Below, in pieces: positions 21,901 to 30,878 of a stretch of DNA of 64,000 nucleotides. Under the pieces are notes generated by a model. That model saw only the letters and a program-made list of their open reading frames with translations, did not search any database and was not told the origin of the DNA. How positions within the stretch are numbered: position 1 is the stretch's first letter; the number at the start of each line of letters is the position of its first letter. The position numbers and the translations under genes were made by a program. This DNA comes from Zymoseptoria tritici IPO323 (taxonomy: Eukaryota; Ascomycota; Dothideomycetes; Mycosphaerellales; Mycosphaerellaceae). The stretch is from assembly GCF_000219625.1 (NCBI RefSeq), contig NC_018218.1, positions 3,038,001 to 3,102,000 of the forward strand, written 5' to 3'.

Positions 21901-23525
21901 TTCGGCATTGCGGACATGCTGATGTTGGTCGGCTCTTTCAGATTGGCAAGCAAGACAGGTGAGAGGTACATCGTCGCTGCCGTCGAAGAATTCGTGTTGG
22001 TCGCCAAAGAAGAAATGCTGTCCCTGCGGTTGCGGCCATAGCTGACCGGATATCGAGGTGGTCTCTTTGACATGCCCTCCGGGAGCGTATATACCTTCGC
22101 AGGACGCCAGACTTGCTCAGAATCATCGGCCAGACCTTCGAACGCACTCATCAGAGGAAGCACGGTACTCTGGGCAGGCTCAATCCGGACCCAGTCGCCA
22201 GAAAAGCATCCCAGCCTAGCCAGCGCAGTTGCATCCACATATACTCGCGCCTCTTCATCCTCGTCGACTGGTGGCTTCGGATGCAGCATTTCATTCGGAA
22301 TACGTTCATACAGTCCCTGCACACGGAACACCTTGCTACGCACAGAGTGTCCTCCTCGGATAGTGGTAGAAGTCAAATTGGAGAACACAGACCCCGGCGT
22401 GCCAATGCCAGTGGTGCGACTCCCAAGCGGTCGCGGAGTAGCAGAGGTCAAAGCGGAAGTCAGCCCGGATGGTCCCTCTGTCAGTCCTGGCTTCGCCAAT
22501 GAAATCATGTCATCGGAGTCGTCCGAAAGATTGCTCTCCTCAGCGCTCGAGTCATTGAAATCATCCGTGTTGGACATGTCCGTGACTGACTTCGAAGTCA
22601 CCACGGGCTTGGCTGGATAGCTCTCCTCCGTGGCCGAGTAGAAGGCTTCATTACCCGTGTCCTCCTCTTCTCCAGAATCTTCGTCGAGCCGCGGCGACAG
22701 CATGGGCTTGTTGCTGTACGTTTTGGATCGCTTATTGTCCGAGGTCGGAACCACCACAATGTTGGTCGTCGAGGTGATCACACCCTGCGACACCGGCTCG
22801 CACGACAGTATCTTGGCCGGCGGTGCGGTCGTGTGAGTGAGCGGGTGCGAGAGCGGTATGGGCAGGAAGTCATCCACATGAACGACTTGCACATTTTGTA
22901 CAGCCTCTCTCAACAGACCCTTCATTCTAGTGTCCACTTCAATGCTCGTCTCATCTTCCTGTCCATTCTGCACGATCCTCAATTTGCCAGGTCTCCTCGC
23001 ACCTTGCGTCTGATTATTGGCGACGGCACCACCACTATATCTCTTGCTCGCCTCGTCCAGTCTCTGCACAGCGTCGACGTCTACAGACACGAAGACGGTG
23101 TCCAGCGCCAGAGGAACCACATCACTGATCTTGACCTCCACCGCGCTGTTCTGCCGGAGAGTTTTGGTTGGCGAGAGGAGCTGGACGATTCGGACGAAGC
23201 TCTGCGTACCAGCAGCAGAGGCAGGAAATCGGATTGTCGAAGTAGGCAAAGGCTTCTCGTTTGGTCCTTGAGCTCGGAAGGGGAGGATCGTCCACTTGGA
23301 CTCGGCCGCGGAGGGATTTGGTGTCCATGGTGTTAGAGCTGCGTGGAAGCCTTCTGATGCGAATTTGATCTCTGGAAAGAGATCCTTGACGAGATCCTCT
23401 GAAAGCACGCCAATCTCTCCCTTGAAGCTGCTGTCGAGGTATAACCGTGCTGAAATGGCTGGTTTGTCTTCGCGTCTTCTCCGCTTGCGCTTCAAAGTGC
23501 CCTGCTGCGGGACCTCGTAGGCCAT
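18941..23525 (-). CDS. pex6: Peroxisomal biogenesis AAA ATPase Pex6
   Basis: Two exons, 23525-19933 and 19874-18941, give 1508 residues. Pex6 with Pex1 forms the AAA+ motor that pulls ubiquitinated Pex5 out of the peroxisomal membrane. The N-terminal ~700 residues are adaptor domains with low-complexity inserts. D1 (from ~768) is degenerate: the Walker A position reads TSTQRNIGKART instead of GxxGxGKT. D2 is canonical, with Walker A GPPGTGKT near residue 1046, Walker B VFFDELDSVAP, and [20 protein letters not shown]. The 58-bp intron (19875-19932, gtatgt...caacag) is required; read-through enters Pro/Arg-rich noise, while splicing gives LTRKFTLDPTLSL...FTGADLYALCSDAMLKA. The C-terminal tail past D2 is long, Gly/Ser/Asn-rich and longer than in yeast. 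The start is the first Met giving MAYEVPQQGTL. Confidence 0.92.
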
Positions 23526-24563
23526 GATGAGGCTGCAATCGTTCCTGACGTGCTCTGGGCGCGTCCGTGGACTCGGTGCTCGGTAGCGATAAGAATAGGA
23601 ATACCACACGCAAAGGTCTCGCGCGTCTCACTCCACTAGCTGAAAGACTGAAGTCCTGGACAATGCTCGGCGATTCCGGGCCGAGGTCCTGGCAGCATTG
23701 ATGATCGGGATTTGATGAGTGGGGTTGTATTGATGGCACGTATTCATGGAGACAGCACATCATCACCACGGGTTTTCCATCGAGAATACCTTATGAGTAC
23801 ACGAATAGTGAAAGGCAATTGAAGGACTCATTAAGATCAGTCATTGCTTCCACACGCATGTCCGGCAATGTACGGGTCAAGGTAGCTCCTGCTGGAGGAT
23901 TTTCAAATAGGCACAGGCCAGTTGACGAAGCAGAAGGTACCAGGGCATATTCGTAGGTAGACTGTCCAAGTTGTATACTTGTCTTCAATCCACCGTCGTA
24001 ATAATGAGATTCAACAACGATTCACTTCCACATGCTGCTCTATTTTCTTAGTGTCGCATGTGAAAGTGAATGGCGGCCTTGTCACATGCCAGACCACGCT
24101 CCACGAGACAACATCCCTGCCCTGTCCAGCAGCCACTCACATGCTTTCCGGACGATCCGCCATGCCAATCTATCCTCGTCATCGCCAGGAAATTTTGACG
24201 AAGTTTCACAATTCATTGCCATGTGGGAAGACTTCCACGCGGCGGCTTGACTGGCGCTGTGTGAGACTTTGCAGAAGACCTGGGCGAGATCAACAAGTAT
24301 CCTGCCTTGAATTTAAGATGACAATGTCACAAAGAGGTCATTTCTTGGGTGGATCCGTTCGAACGCTCAATCTGTCTGCCCTGATCAACGACCACCCCAA
24401 TCCCAACCACGTCCTGCCTTGGTTCTAGAAAAAGCGACGAGCATGGTCCTATCAACTAACCTTTCCTTGTCATCAATTCCACTTCTTTTTGTTCTCTCGT
24501 ACTTCGACATGTTACAAAACTGCTGACGCGATTTGAGCATCTTCGCCATAGCATGCAAACAAC
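23526..24563. promoter_or_regulatory. Divergent promoter region, pex6 / lipase
   Basis: A 1-kb gap between outward-facing starts. Short frames present here show no family features. No repeat or RNA gene is seen. Confidence 0.4.
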
Positions 24564-26732
24564 ATGGCCGACACAGAAAATCTAGAGACATCTCCCGATG
24601 CACAGGACGACGCAAATAAGGAAAAGGCTTCCGAATTCATTCGCCAGGCTCAACATCTCGCCCAATTCCATCCCTCACAAGAGACGCCTCTTACCGGCAG
24701 TACTCAAGCCGCCAAAGCCATCTTTATCACGCCTCTGGACCCGGTCATCGAAACCGTCTCTGGCAAACGTCTGCCTACTATTCCTGTCGACGAAGCTCTA
24801 AAGCTCAATCGCCTCAAAGACGAATGGGAAGGTGGCGAAGCACAAGCTCTTTCGGAGCCAAATTCAAGCAGAGAGAAGGTCAAGCTTGATGATTGCAATG
24901 TCGAGCAGAGTGAAGGATCAGGTGTCCCGCTGGGAGATGCACTCCCGCCTTCAAGGACGCATCCGCTATTCCCACCTCTGCCGCTGTATGGACCGCCGAC
25001 TAGGATGAGGGAGCTACAGTGTCTATTTTTCCGCGCGACGTCGTCGGTACTGTCGCTGTTGTTCTTGTTAGGAATCGTTCTGGGTGCGATCGTAACGGGT
25101 ATCAGGAGCGTGGTAAGATCGAAAGGCGTCGCAAAGCACCGGCCGTTCTTGGCGGAGGAGAGGAAAAGAAGAGCAGAGCGAAAAGCAGCAGAGAGGGAAT
25201 GGTCGAGACGAAAGCACGCAAGAGGCTCCGAAACGCCATCTGGCGAAAAAGGCATGCCTCGAGACGGCGAATTTGTTCCTGCAGAAGGCGGTCCCGATCC
25301 CCTCTGCACTTCCATCGCCTACTACGCCCGCCGCGTAGGTCTTGACGCAGAGGTATTCAACGTCCAAACCGAAGACGGTTTCATTATCGAGCTCTGGCAT
25401 GTCTACCATCCCCGCGACGGAAATAGTAAGCCCAAATACCCTGTGTTGCTCATGCATGGTCTCCTACAGTCCGCTCTCGCCTTCTGCTCCAACTCCGACG
25501 ACAGCCTGGCATTTTACCTCTGCAAATCAGGCTTCGACGTTTGGCTAGGCAATAATCGCTGCGGCTTCAACCCTCGACACGCCTCCCTCTCGCCTACCGA
25601 TCCACGAATGTGGGCTTGGAATATCCGCCAAATGGGAGTCATGGATCTGTCAGCACTGATCGAGCGAGTGCTGTCGGAGACGGGCTTCCCGAAGCTTGCG
25701 CTCGTTGCGCACTCGCAGGGCACGACGCAGACATTTGTGGCGTTGGCGAAGGAACAGTGCCCGGATCTGGGGAGGAAGATTTCCGTGTTCTGTGCACTGG
25801 CACCGGCGGCGTACTCGGGCCCGTTGATTCGAAAGGCGTATTTTCAGTTCATGCAGATCCTTACTCCGGCGATGTTCAGAATGGTGTTTGGCATACACAG
25901 TTTCATCCCGATCATGATGTTTGCGCATCGTGTTCTGCCCGCGGCACCGTTTGCTTGGATGGGTTATCATGTCTACTCGTTCCTGTTCGGGTGGTCGGAT
26001 AGTCGGTGGGAGAGGGACTTGCGCAATCGCATGTTTCAGTCTGCGCCGGTGTATGTCAGTGCGGAGAGTATGCGGTGGTGGCTGGGCAAAGAGGGTTTCG
26101 CAAAGCAGAAGTGCATTCTGTCGACGAGAGAGGAGGGGCAGATGGAAGATGCGGAGGACGAGGAAGATGATGAGGTCGTCAAGAAGCACTACGCTGAGCA
26201 CAGAACCGATACGGCGGCATCTGGACGAAGGAAGCTACAGCGAAACCTGGCAAGCTTTCATTGCCCGCAACCTGGACATCGACATCATGATACGGTTCGT
26301 GGGAAGTTTGCGTGGTACGATGAGCGGTTTCCACCACTGGCGTTATGGGTCTGTGGAGAGGACGATTTGGTGGATGGGAGGCGCTTGCTGAGGCGCTTTG
26401 ATCGAGGCAGAGAACCGCATGTCAGGGTCGTGCATCAAAAAGTGATCGAAGGATACGAGCATCTTGATGTCATCTGGGCAATGGATTCGATTCAGAAAGT
26501 CGGAATTGAGGTCAGAGAGGTCATTTGGAGGACGGCAGACGAGAAGAGCCGGGAGCGATGTCGAGTACCCATCGGATATGAAGGGAGGGAAAGCGATCAG
26601 AAGCAGGAAGAGGACGGAATAGTGGATGTACCGATGATGGACAGTAGTGGTCGAGCGAGGATGGCCAGTATCAGTGAAGGTACCGGAAAGCTGCAGATCG
26701 ATCGATCGAGGGCTGTCAAGGAAGGGCAATAA
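24564..26732 (+). CDS. Steryl ester hydrolase / acid lipase-like alpha/beta hydrolase (Tgl1/Yeh family)
   Basis: A single exon of 722 residues. Members hydrolyse sterol esters in lipid droplets or at the plasma membrane. A hydrophobic span near residue 160 (VLSLLFLLGIVLGAIVTGI) would anchor the protein, followed by a basic Lys/Arg/Glu stretch. The acid-lipase N-motif is present (AEVFNVQTEDGFIIELWHVY), then VLLMHGLLQSALAF and DVWLGNNRCGFNPRH. The nucleophile is Ser384 in AHSQGT, the acid residue is Asp600 or Asp601 in CGEDDLVDG, and the His is His633 in YEHLDVIWAMD. An acidic loop (EDAEDEEDDEVVKKH) interrupts the fold before the Asp and looks like a lineage-specific insert. Whether sterol esters or triglycerides are preferred cannot be read from sequence. 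Confidence 0.85.
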   Translation: MADTENLETSPDAQDDANKEKASEFIRQAQHLAQFHPSQETPLTGSTQAAKAIFITPLDPVIETVSGKRLPTIPVDEALKLNRLKDEWEGGEAQALSEPNSSREKVKLDDCNVEQSEGSGVPLGDALPPSRTHPLFPPLPLYGPPTRMRELQCLFFRATSSVLSLLFLLGIVLGAIVTGIRSVVRSKGVAKHRPFLAEERKRRAERKAAEREWSRRKHARGSETPSGEKGMPRDGEFVPAEGGPDPLCTSIAYYARRVGLDAEVFNVQTEDGFIIELWHVYHPRDGNSKPKYPVLLMHGLLQSALAFCSNSDDSLAFYLCKSGFDVWLGNNRCGFNPRHASLSPTDPRMWAWNIRQMGVMDLSALIERVLSETGFPKLALVAHSQGTTQTFVALAKEQCPDLGRKISVFCALAPAAYSGPLIRKAYFQFMQILTPAMFRMVFGIHSFIPIMMFAHRVLPAAPFAWMGYHVYSFLFGWSDSRWERDLRNRMFQSAPVYVSAESMRWWLGKEGFAKQKCILSTREEGQMEDAEDEEDDEVVKKHYAEHRTDTAASGRRKLQRNLASFHCPQPGHRHHDTVRGKFAWYDERFPPLALWVCGEDDLVDGRRLLRRFDRGREPHVRVVHQKVIEGYEHLDVIWAMDSIQKVGIEVREVIWRTADEKSRERCRVPIGYEGRESDQKQEEDGIVDVPMMDSSGRARMASISEGTGKLQIDRSRAVKEGQ

Positions 26733-27115
26733 GAGTACGAGGAGAGCCGGATGGATGCGAAAGAGCTGGCTTGCAATATACACAAGATACCCATTTCAAA
26801 CGGACGTTGCGAAAGCGGACCTGCTCTCGAGACGTTACAGGCCTCTCTGTACGCCTGTTTTGCGTGGACTGCTACGGTATCTGCACGACTATCTGCCATG
26901 TCCTATTGACTTACCAGAGCGGACTTGCCTGGATGAATACTTGCACAATTACCTGCACGCTCGCCTCACGCTTACCTGACGGCCTAATAGCATGTCCTGC
27001 AAATCTATCCGTACGAGTATTTGCCATGTTCGGTATGTGTCTTGCTAACTTACCCGTACGCCTAACAGCATGTCCCACTAATCCACATGTACGACGCGTC
27101 CTTGAAGATCTCCGG
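26733..27115. repeat. Degenerate array A of the 33-bp dispersed repeat family
   Basis: The copy at 26879-26911 starts with the 15-mer tatctgcacgactat, identical to the start of a unit in the better-preserved array at 30391-30547. Around it, diverged motifs recur: cttacctgacggcctaatag near 26971 and cttacccgtacgcctaacag near 27049, each followed by catgtcc. The array is too diverged to define exact unit borders. Confidence 0.5.
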
Positions 27116-27580
27116 CAAGCAAGACATGTATTTCAATACTGTACGCCGGTTTCTCTATTTATACCGTTCATGCATTGGCCTGTGTACTTCCATTAGTGTC
27201 CGGACGAAGGTTCGGCAGGACGTCCAATAGAGCAGGCAGATCAATCGACCATTGTCCACATGTCTTGCTTGTAAAAATGGCAGCATCCCATCAGCGATAA
27301 ATTGTCAGACATCCAACGTCGGTCTCTCATCTGTAACCCGTCGTGCATTGGAGTACGTACAGCCGTTAGCGTCCGGGCAGACGTTGACATTGCGGTCCAG
27401 TAGATTCACTCATATGCTCGCAATCGTTGCTCGGACGATGTCCATGTGTCTTGCATGAAGTTGATAGTATATGGCAGATTGCCAGACATATCAACGTCGG
27501 TTTCTCCTCTGTATATCCTCCGTGCATAAGACTACGTACTTCCAGTAGTTCCCGAACGAATGTCTCAATCGCTGCCCAAT
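27116..27580. repeat. Triplicated ~175-bp degenerate tandem unit
   Basis: Three diverged copies are recognised by the block cggtttctc followed by a tctgta-like run and cgtgcat, and by the downstream block acttccagtagt or its variants. The cggt anchors fall at 27147, 27320 and 27498, a spacing of 173 and 178 bp. Each copy also carries a catgtcttgc-like segment. Indels and substitutions are frequent. No open frame is preserved across copies on either strand, and no terminal inverted repeat was found. Confidence 0.55.
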
Positions 27581-28290
27581 CGAGGACTCCTCGCAAGGCC
27601 ATCGAGAAGCCATCTGGGTCCATGCGTGTGTGTTAGATTTGCGTATCAAAGTGAGATGAATGGTAGCAAGGTGCTGTCGCAGTATCTGTGCTGTGGCCGA
27701 GGACCGACCAGATCATCAATGTACAGAATGGCACCGTCGCACAGATCATGCTAGACCGACCTCTCGGCCTTCGTCGTCTCGAACAATGCGAACGCGACCT
27801 CGAACCCGGAGTTGGCATGGTGAACGAAAGTATACTTCGGCTCAGAGTCCGGCAGAGCAAAAACTTCCCGACTGTCTCTTCCGGGAGACGAATCACGCGA
27901 GCTTTCGCCGAGTCGTATCGGATGCTGTGGGCGGAACTTGCGGGGATTTGGAGGACATGGAGTATGATTTGTGGGAATGCTGTGGAGGCTGTGGTAAACC
28001 ATAGGAGGTATACATAGACTTCGCATTTGTTCTCTTGCTTCCGCACACTTGGAGTAGCTTGAGTCGCAATCCATCTACGACAAGCGGTACCTTGCGTCCA
28101 ATGCTCGTTGTAGCGTTTGCGAGCATTTCTGAGCTCCCTGCGAAAGGCCGAACAGCCTGTTGAGAAGGAGCCGACATCCTTGGCCGTGGCAGGGGGCCGG
28201 GCCCACGGCAACCCACAGTGCTCATCCTTAGCCTTGGTCCACAAGCACGGTGTGGACCAACCAGCTCAGTACAATTATGCTAACCACATG
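27581..28290 (-). pseudogene. Possible eroded or mis-assembled gene of unknown family
   Basis: Minus-strand frames here look protein-like but do not assemble into one clean model. One frame gives RKQENKCEVYVYLLWFTT and, further on, KARVIRLPEETVGKF. A second frame, overlapping it, gives SEPKYTFVHHANSGFEVAFA and ALFETTKAERSV. A TAG at 27751-27753 follows, after which the same frame continues with CDGAILYIDDLVGPRPQHRY to a TGA at 27646-27648. A CAG-to-TAG change would explain the in-frame stop. Either this is a decayed gene, or introns were missed. I recognise no family. The short YIDDL string resembles a reverse-transcriptase motif, but nothing around it supports that. Confidence 0.3.
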
Positions 28291-28515
28291 GCGTCCCAGT
28301 AGAGCGGGCAGCGAACTTTAAAAGCTCGGTCATCGATCGCGGATGTCCACTGTCCTTGTATAAAGAACAACTGGTATACTCACTTGGTCTGGCCTTCTGC
28401 CCTGCTTGGATGGCTGTCTGCTCTTTTCCTTTCCACGGTTCTTGACCTTCACACTGGCGTGAAGTCAACACAACACCATCGCACGCCCTCTGACAGCCAT
28501 TGACAACTGAGCACG

Positions 28516-30189
28516 ATGTTTCTATCCGTCCTTTTCACGCCATGGGCGCTGGTCGTGCTGCCAGTGCTGTACTTTGTGTTGCCATTTCTCCGGAACTGGT
28601 CAATTATGGATGTTCCCGGTCCATTCCTGGCAAAATTCACGACTCTCTGGTACATGTACGAATGCCGGCGGTGTCGCAGATATCTCACCGTTCACAAACT
28701 GCATGAGAAATACGGCAAATTCATTCGAGTCCAGCCAAATCATGTTTCCATCGCGGATCCAGAGGCGATTCCCATTGTATACGGCCACGGCACTGGAACT
28801 CTCAAATCGGAGTACTACGATGCCTTTGTCTCGATCCAGCGTGGTCTGTTCAACACCCGCAACCGAGCCGAGCACACCCGGAAGCGAAAGACTGTTTCTC
28901 ACACGTTCAGCGCGAAAAGTGTTGGCCAATTTGAGCAGTACATCCACCACAACCTCGAACTTCTCGCGAAGAGGTGGGACGAGCTCAGTGAGAAGAGCTC
29001 CGGTGGATATGCTCGATTCGACGCCCTCCACTGGTTCAACTATGTCGCTTTTGACATCATTGGAGATCTAGCGTTCGGTGCTCCGTTTGGCATGCTTGAG
29101 AGAGGTGCTGATATGGCAGAAGTCCAGCTCACACCTGATGGGCCTCCAACTTATGCCCCGGCGATTGAGGTCTTGAACCGCAGGGGAGAGGTTTCGAATG
29201 CCGTCGGATGCTGGCCGCAGATTAAGCCATATGCCAAGTACCTTCCGGATCCGTTCTTCAGCAAAGGAATGGCGGCTATTGCGAACTTGGCTGGTATTGC
29301 TACAGCGCGTGTGAACGCTCGACTGGCTGCGGCGGAGAAGGGCGAGATCAACCGTGTGGATCTCCTGGCACGATTAATGGAGGGCAAGGATGAGAATGGC
29401 GAAAAGCTCGGCCGTGCTGAGCTGACGGCAGAGGCTCTCACTCAGCTCATCGCTGGCTCAGACACAACGTCCAACACTTCCTGCGCACTACTTTACCACT
29501 GTCTTACCAAGCCGAACGTCGTCAAGAAGCTCCAGGCTGAGCTCGATGAAGCTCTCCCGAGCAATGATGTCCCCACCTTCGACCAGGTCAAGGACTTGAA
29601 GTACCTCGACATGGTCATCCAGGAGACGCTTCGCATTCACTCCACCAGTAGCCAGGGGCTTCCTCGACAGATTCCGGCGGGTGATGGTCTTGATGTTGCT
29701 GGACGCCACTTCCCACAGGGTACTGTTCTCAGTGTTCCGGCGTATGTCATGCATCATAGCAAGGAGATCTGGGGTCCGGATGCGGATGAATTTCGGTGAG
29801 TAGGGACTGGACGAGGACTTTCGAGACCTTGCTAACGACAGAGTAGTCCAGAAAGGTGGGAGAAGGTTACCGAGAGGCAGAAGTCTGCATTCATTCCTTT
29901 CTCCTATGGTCCTCGTGCTTGTGTCGGCCGCAATGTGGTAAGTCGGAGGATCATATAGACCGTGACACTTCCATACTGATCCGTCTCCCTCAGGCTGAAA
30001 TGGAATTGGCACTCATCGTTTCGACTGTCTTCCGGAGATATGAGTTTGAATTGCATCAGGACGAGCTGGAGACGCGCGAGGGATTCTTGAGGAAGCCGCT
30101 TGGCTTGGAGGTGAGTGCACGTCTCCTCAATTTGGCGACCCATACTGATTTCGGTCTTTCAGGTTGGCATGCGGAAGCGAGACCATTGA
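28516..30189 (+). CDS. Cytochrome P450, CYP53 family (benzoate 4-monooxygenase type)
   Basis: Four exons (28516-29795, 29847-29937, 29994-30110, 30163-30189) encode 504 residues; the last exon is only 27 nt. CYP53 enzymes para-hydroxylate benzoate in the ER, feeding the protocatechuate route and detoxifying plant benzoates. An N-terminal membrane anchor ([14 protein letters not shown]) and proline-rich [10 protein letters not shown] hinge are followed by the CYP53-like block [20 protein letters not shown] and [12 protein letters not shown]. The I-helix has AGSDTTSNT, the K-helix ETLR, and the haem loop [13 protein letters not shown], with Cys452 as iron ligand. All three introns are 51-56 bp. 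The CYP53 call rests on resemblance to the well-known benzoate hydroxylases in the N-terminal third. A reductase and downstream ring-cleavage genes are not in this window. Confidence 0.88.
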
Positions 30190-30390
30190 GTGATGCCCTG
30201 CAACTACTCAACCTCCCTTTCTGCTCAAGCTGCTCAGTCCAAGCCATCGGGCGGAACTCATGCGGCGATGATTGCTCAGAACCCAAGGTATCTGAGCGGG
30301 AGAGTTGGGCATTGGGCGCCGTGCCGTGTCACTCTACAAGGCAGACACTCCACACTCATCTGCACATCAACTTAGCATGAAATGTATGCT

Positions 30391-30547
30391 TACCTGTACG
30401 ACCATTTGACTGTCCTGATGAGTCTTTTGCACGACTACTTGACCGTCCTGCCAAGTTATCTGCACGACTATTTGACTGTCCTGCTAAGTTATCTGCACGA
30501 CTACTTGGCCGTCCTGCTAAATTACCTGCACGCTTCTCTGGACGGCC
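30391..30547. repeat. 33-bp minisatellite (array B, best preserved)
   Basis: Four direct copies at 30391-30423, 30424-30456, 30457-30489 and 30490-30522 plus a partial fifth to about 30547. Each is exactly 33 bp, so in the plus frame it encodes an 11-residue repeat of the type YLHDYLTVLLS. The frame stays open on both sides for about 650 bp, but there is no other sign of a gene. The array lies 200 bp after the P450 stop and 330 bp before the next gene. Related degenerate copies occur near 26.9 and 43.0 kb. Confidence 0.85.
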
Positions 30548-30878
30548 ACGGAGCTGATCCTTCTCGACACCTGCACGCTCACTTGCACGCCAATGGCACC
30601 ATCCGACAACGTGTTGGAGTGAATATACATGCGGAGGATACTAAAGATGTGAGTAAGTGGAAAGTGATATATAAGGTAAGAAAGATATCCCAACACTTCG
30701 GATCGGGAACCTCCTCATCGCCGCCTTCTCACTTCCCGTCTTCCGTGCCTTTCCCAAACAAACCCAGCAAACGCCGACTCGCAGAACAACAACACCACCA
30801 CCGCTATTCTTTCGACCACACAATTCGCCGCATGGAACCGCTCACTATTGCAGATCTCGCACCGACTACCGTCCCGTC
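30548..30878. promoter_or_regulatory. Promoter/leader of the 1319-residue membrane protein
   Basis: This contains His-rich degenerate repeat sequence to ~30600, then a CT- and CA-rich leader. Two overlapping ATGs (30832 and 30879) precede the intron; only 30879 is in phase after splicing. Confidence 0.45.

Noticed and set aside
27640..27760. YIDDL motif suggesting a reverse transcriptase
   Set aside because: Only the short string matches; no other RT block, integrase, RNase H or LTR is present nearby.
26733..28290. Complete DNA transposon or LTR element
   Set aside because: No transposase frame, terminal inverted repeats, LTR pair or target-site duplication was found.
28516..30189. Secondary-metabolite gene cluster around the P450 and BVMO
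   Set aside because: No polyketide synthase, peptide synthetase, terpene cyclase or cluster regulator is present, and the two genes are 13 kb apart with housekeeping genes between.
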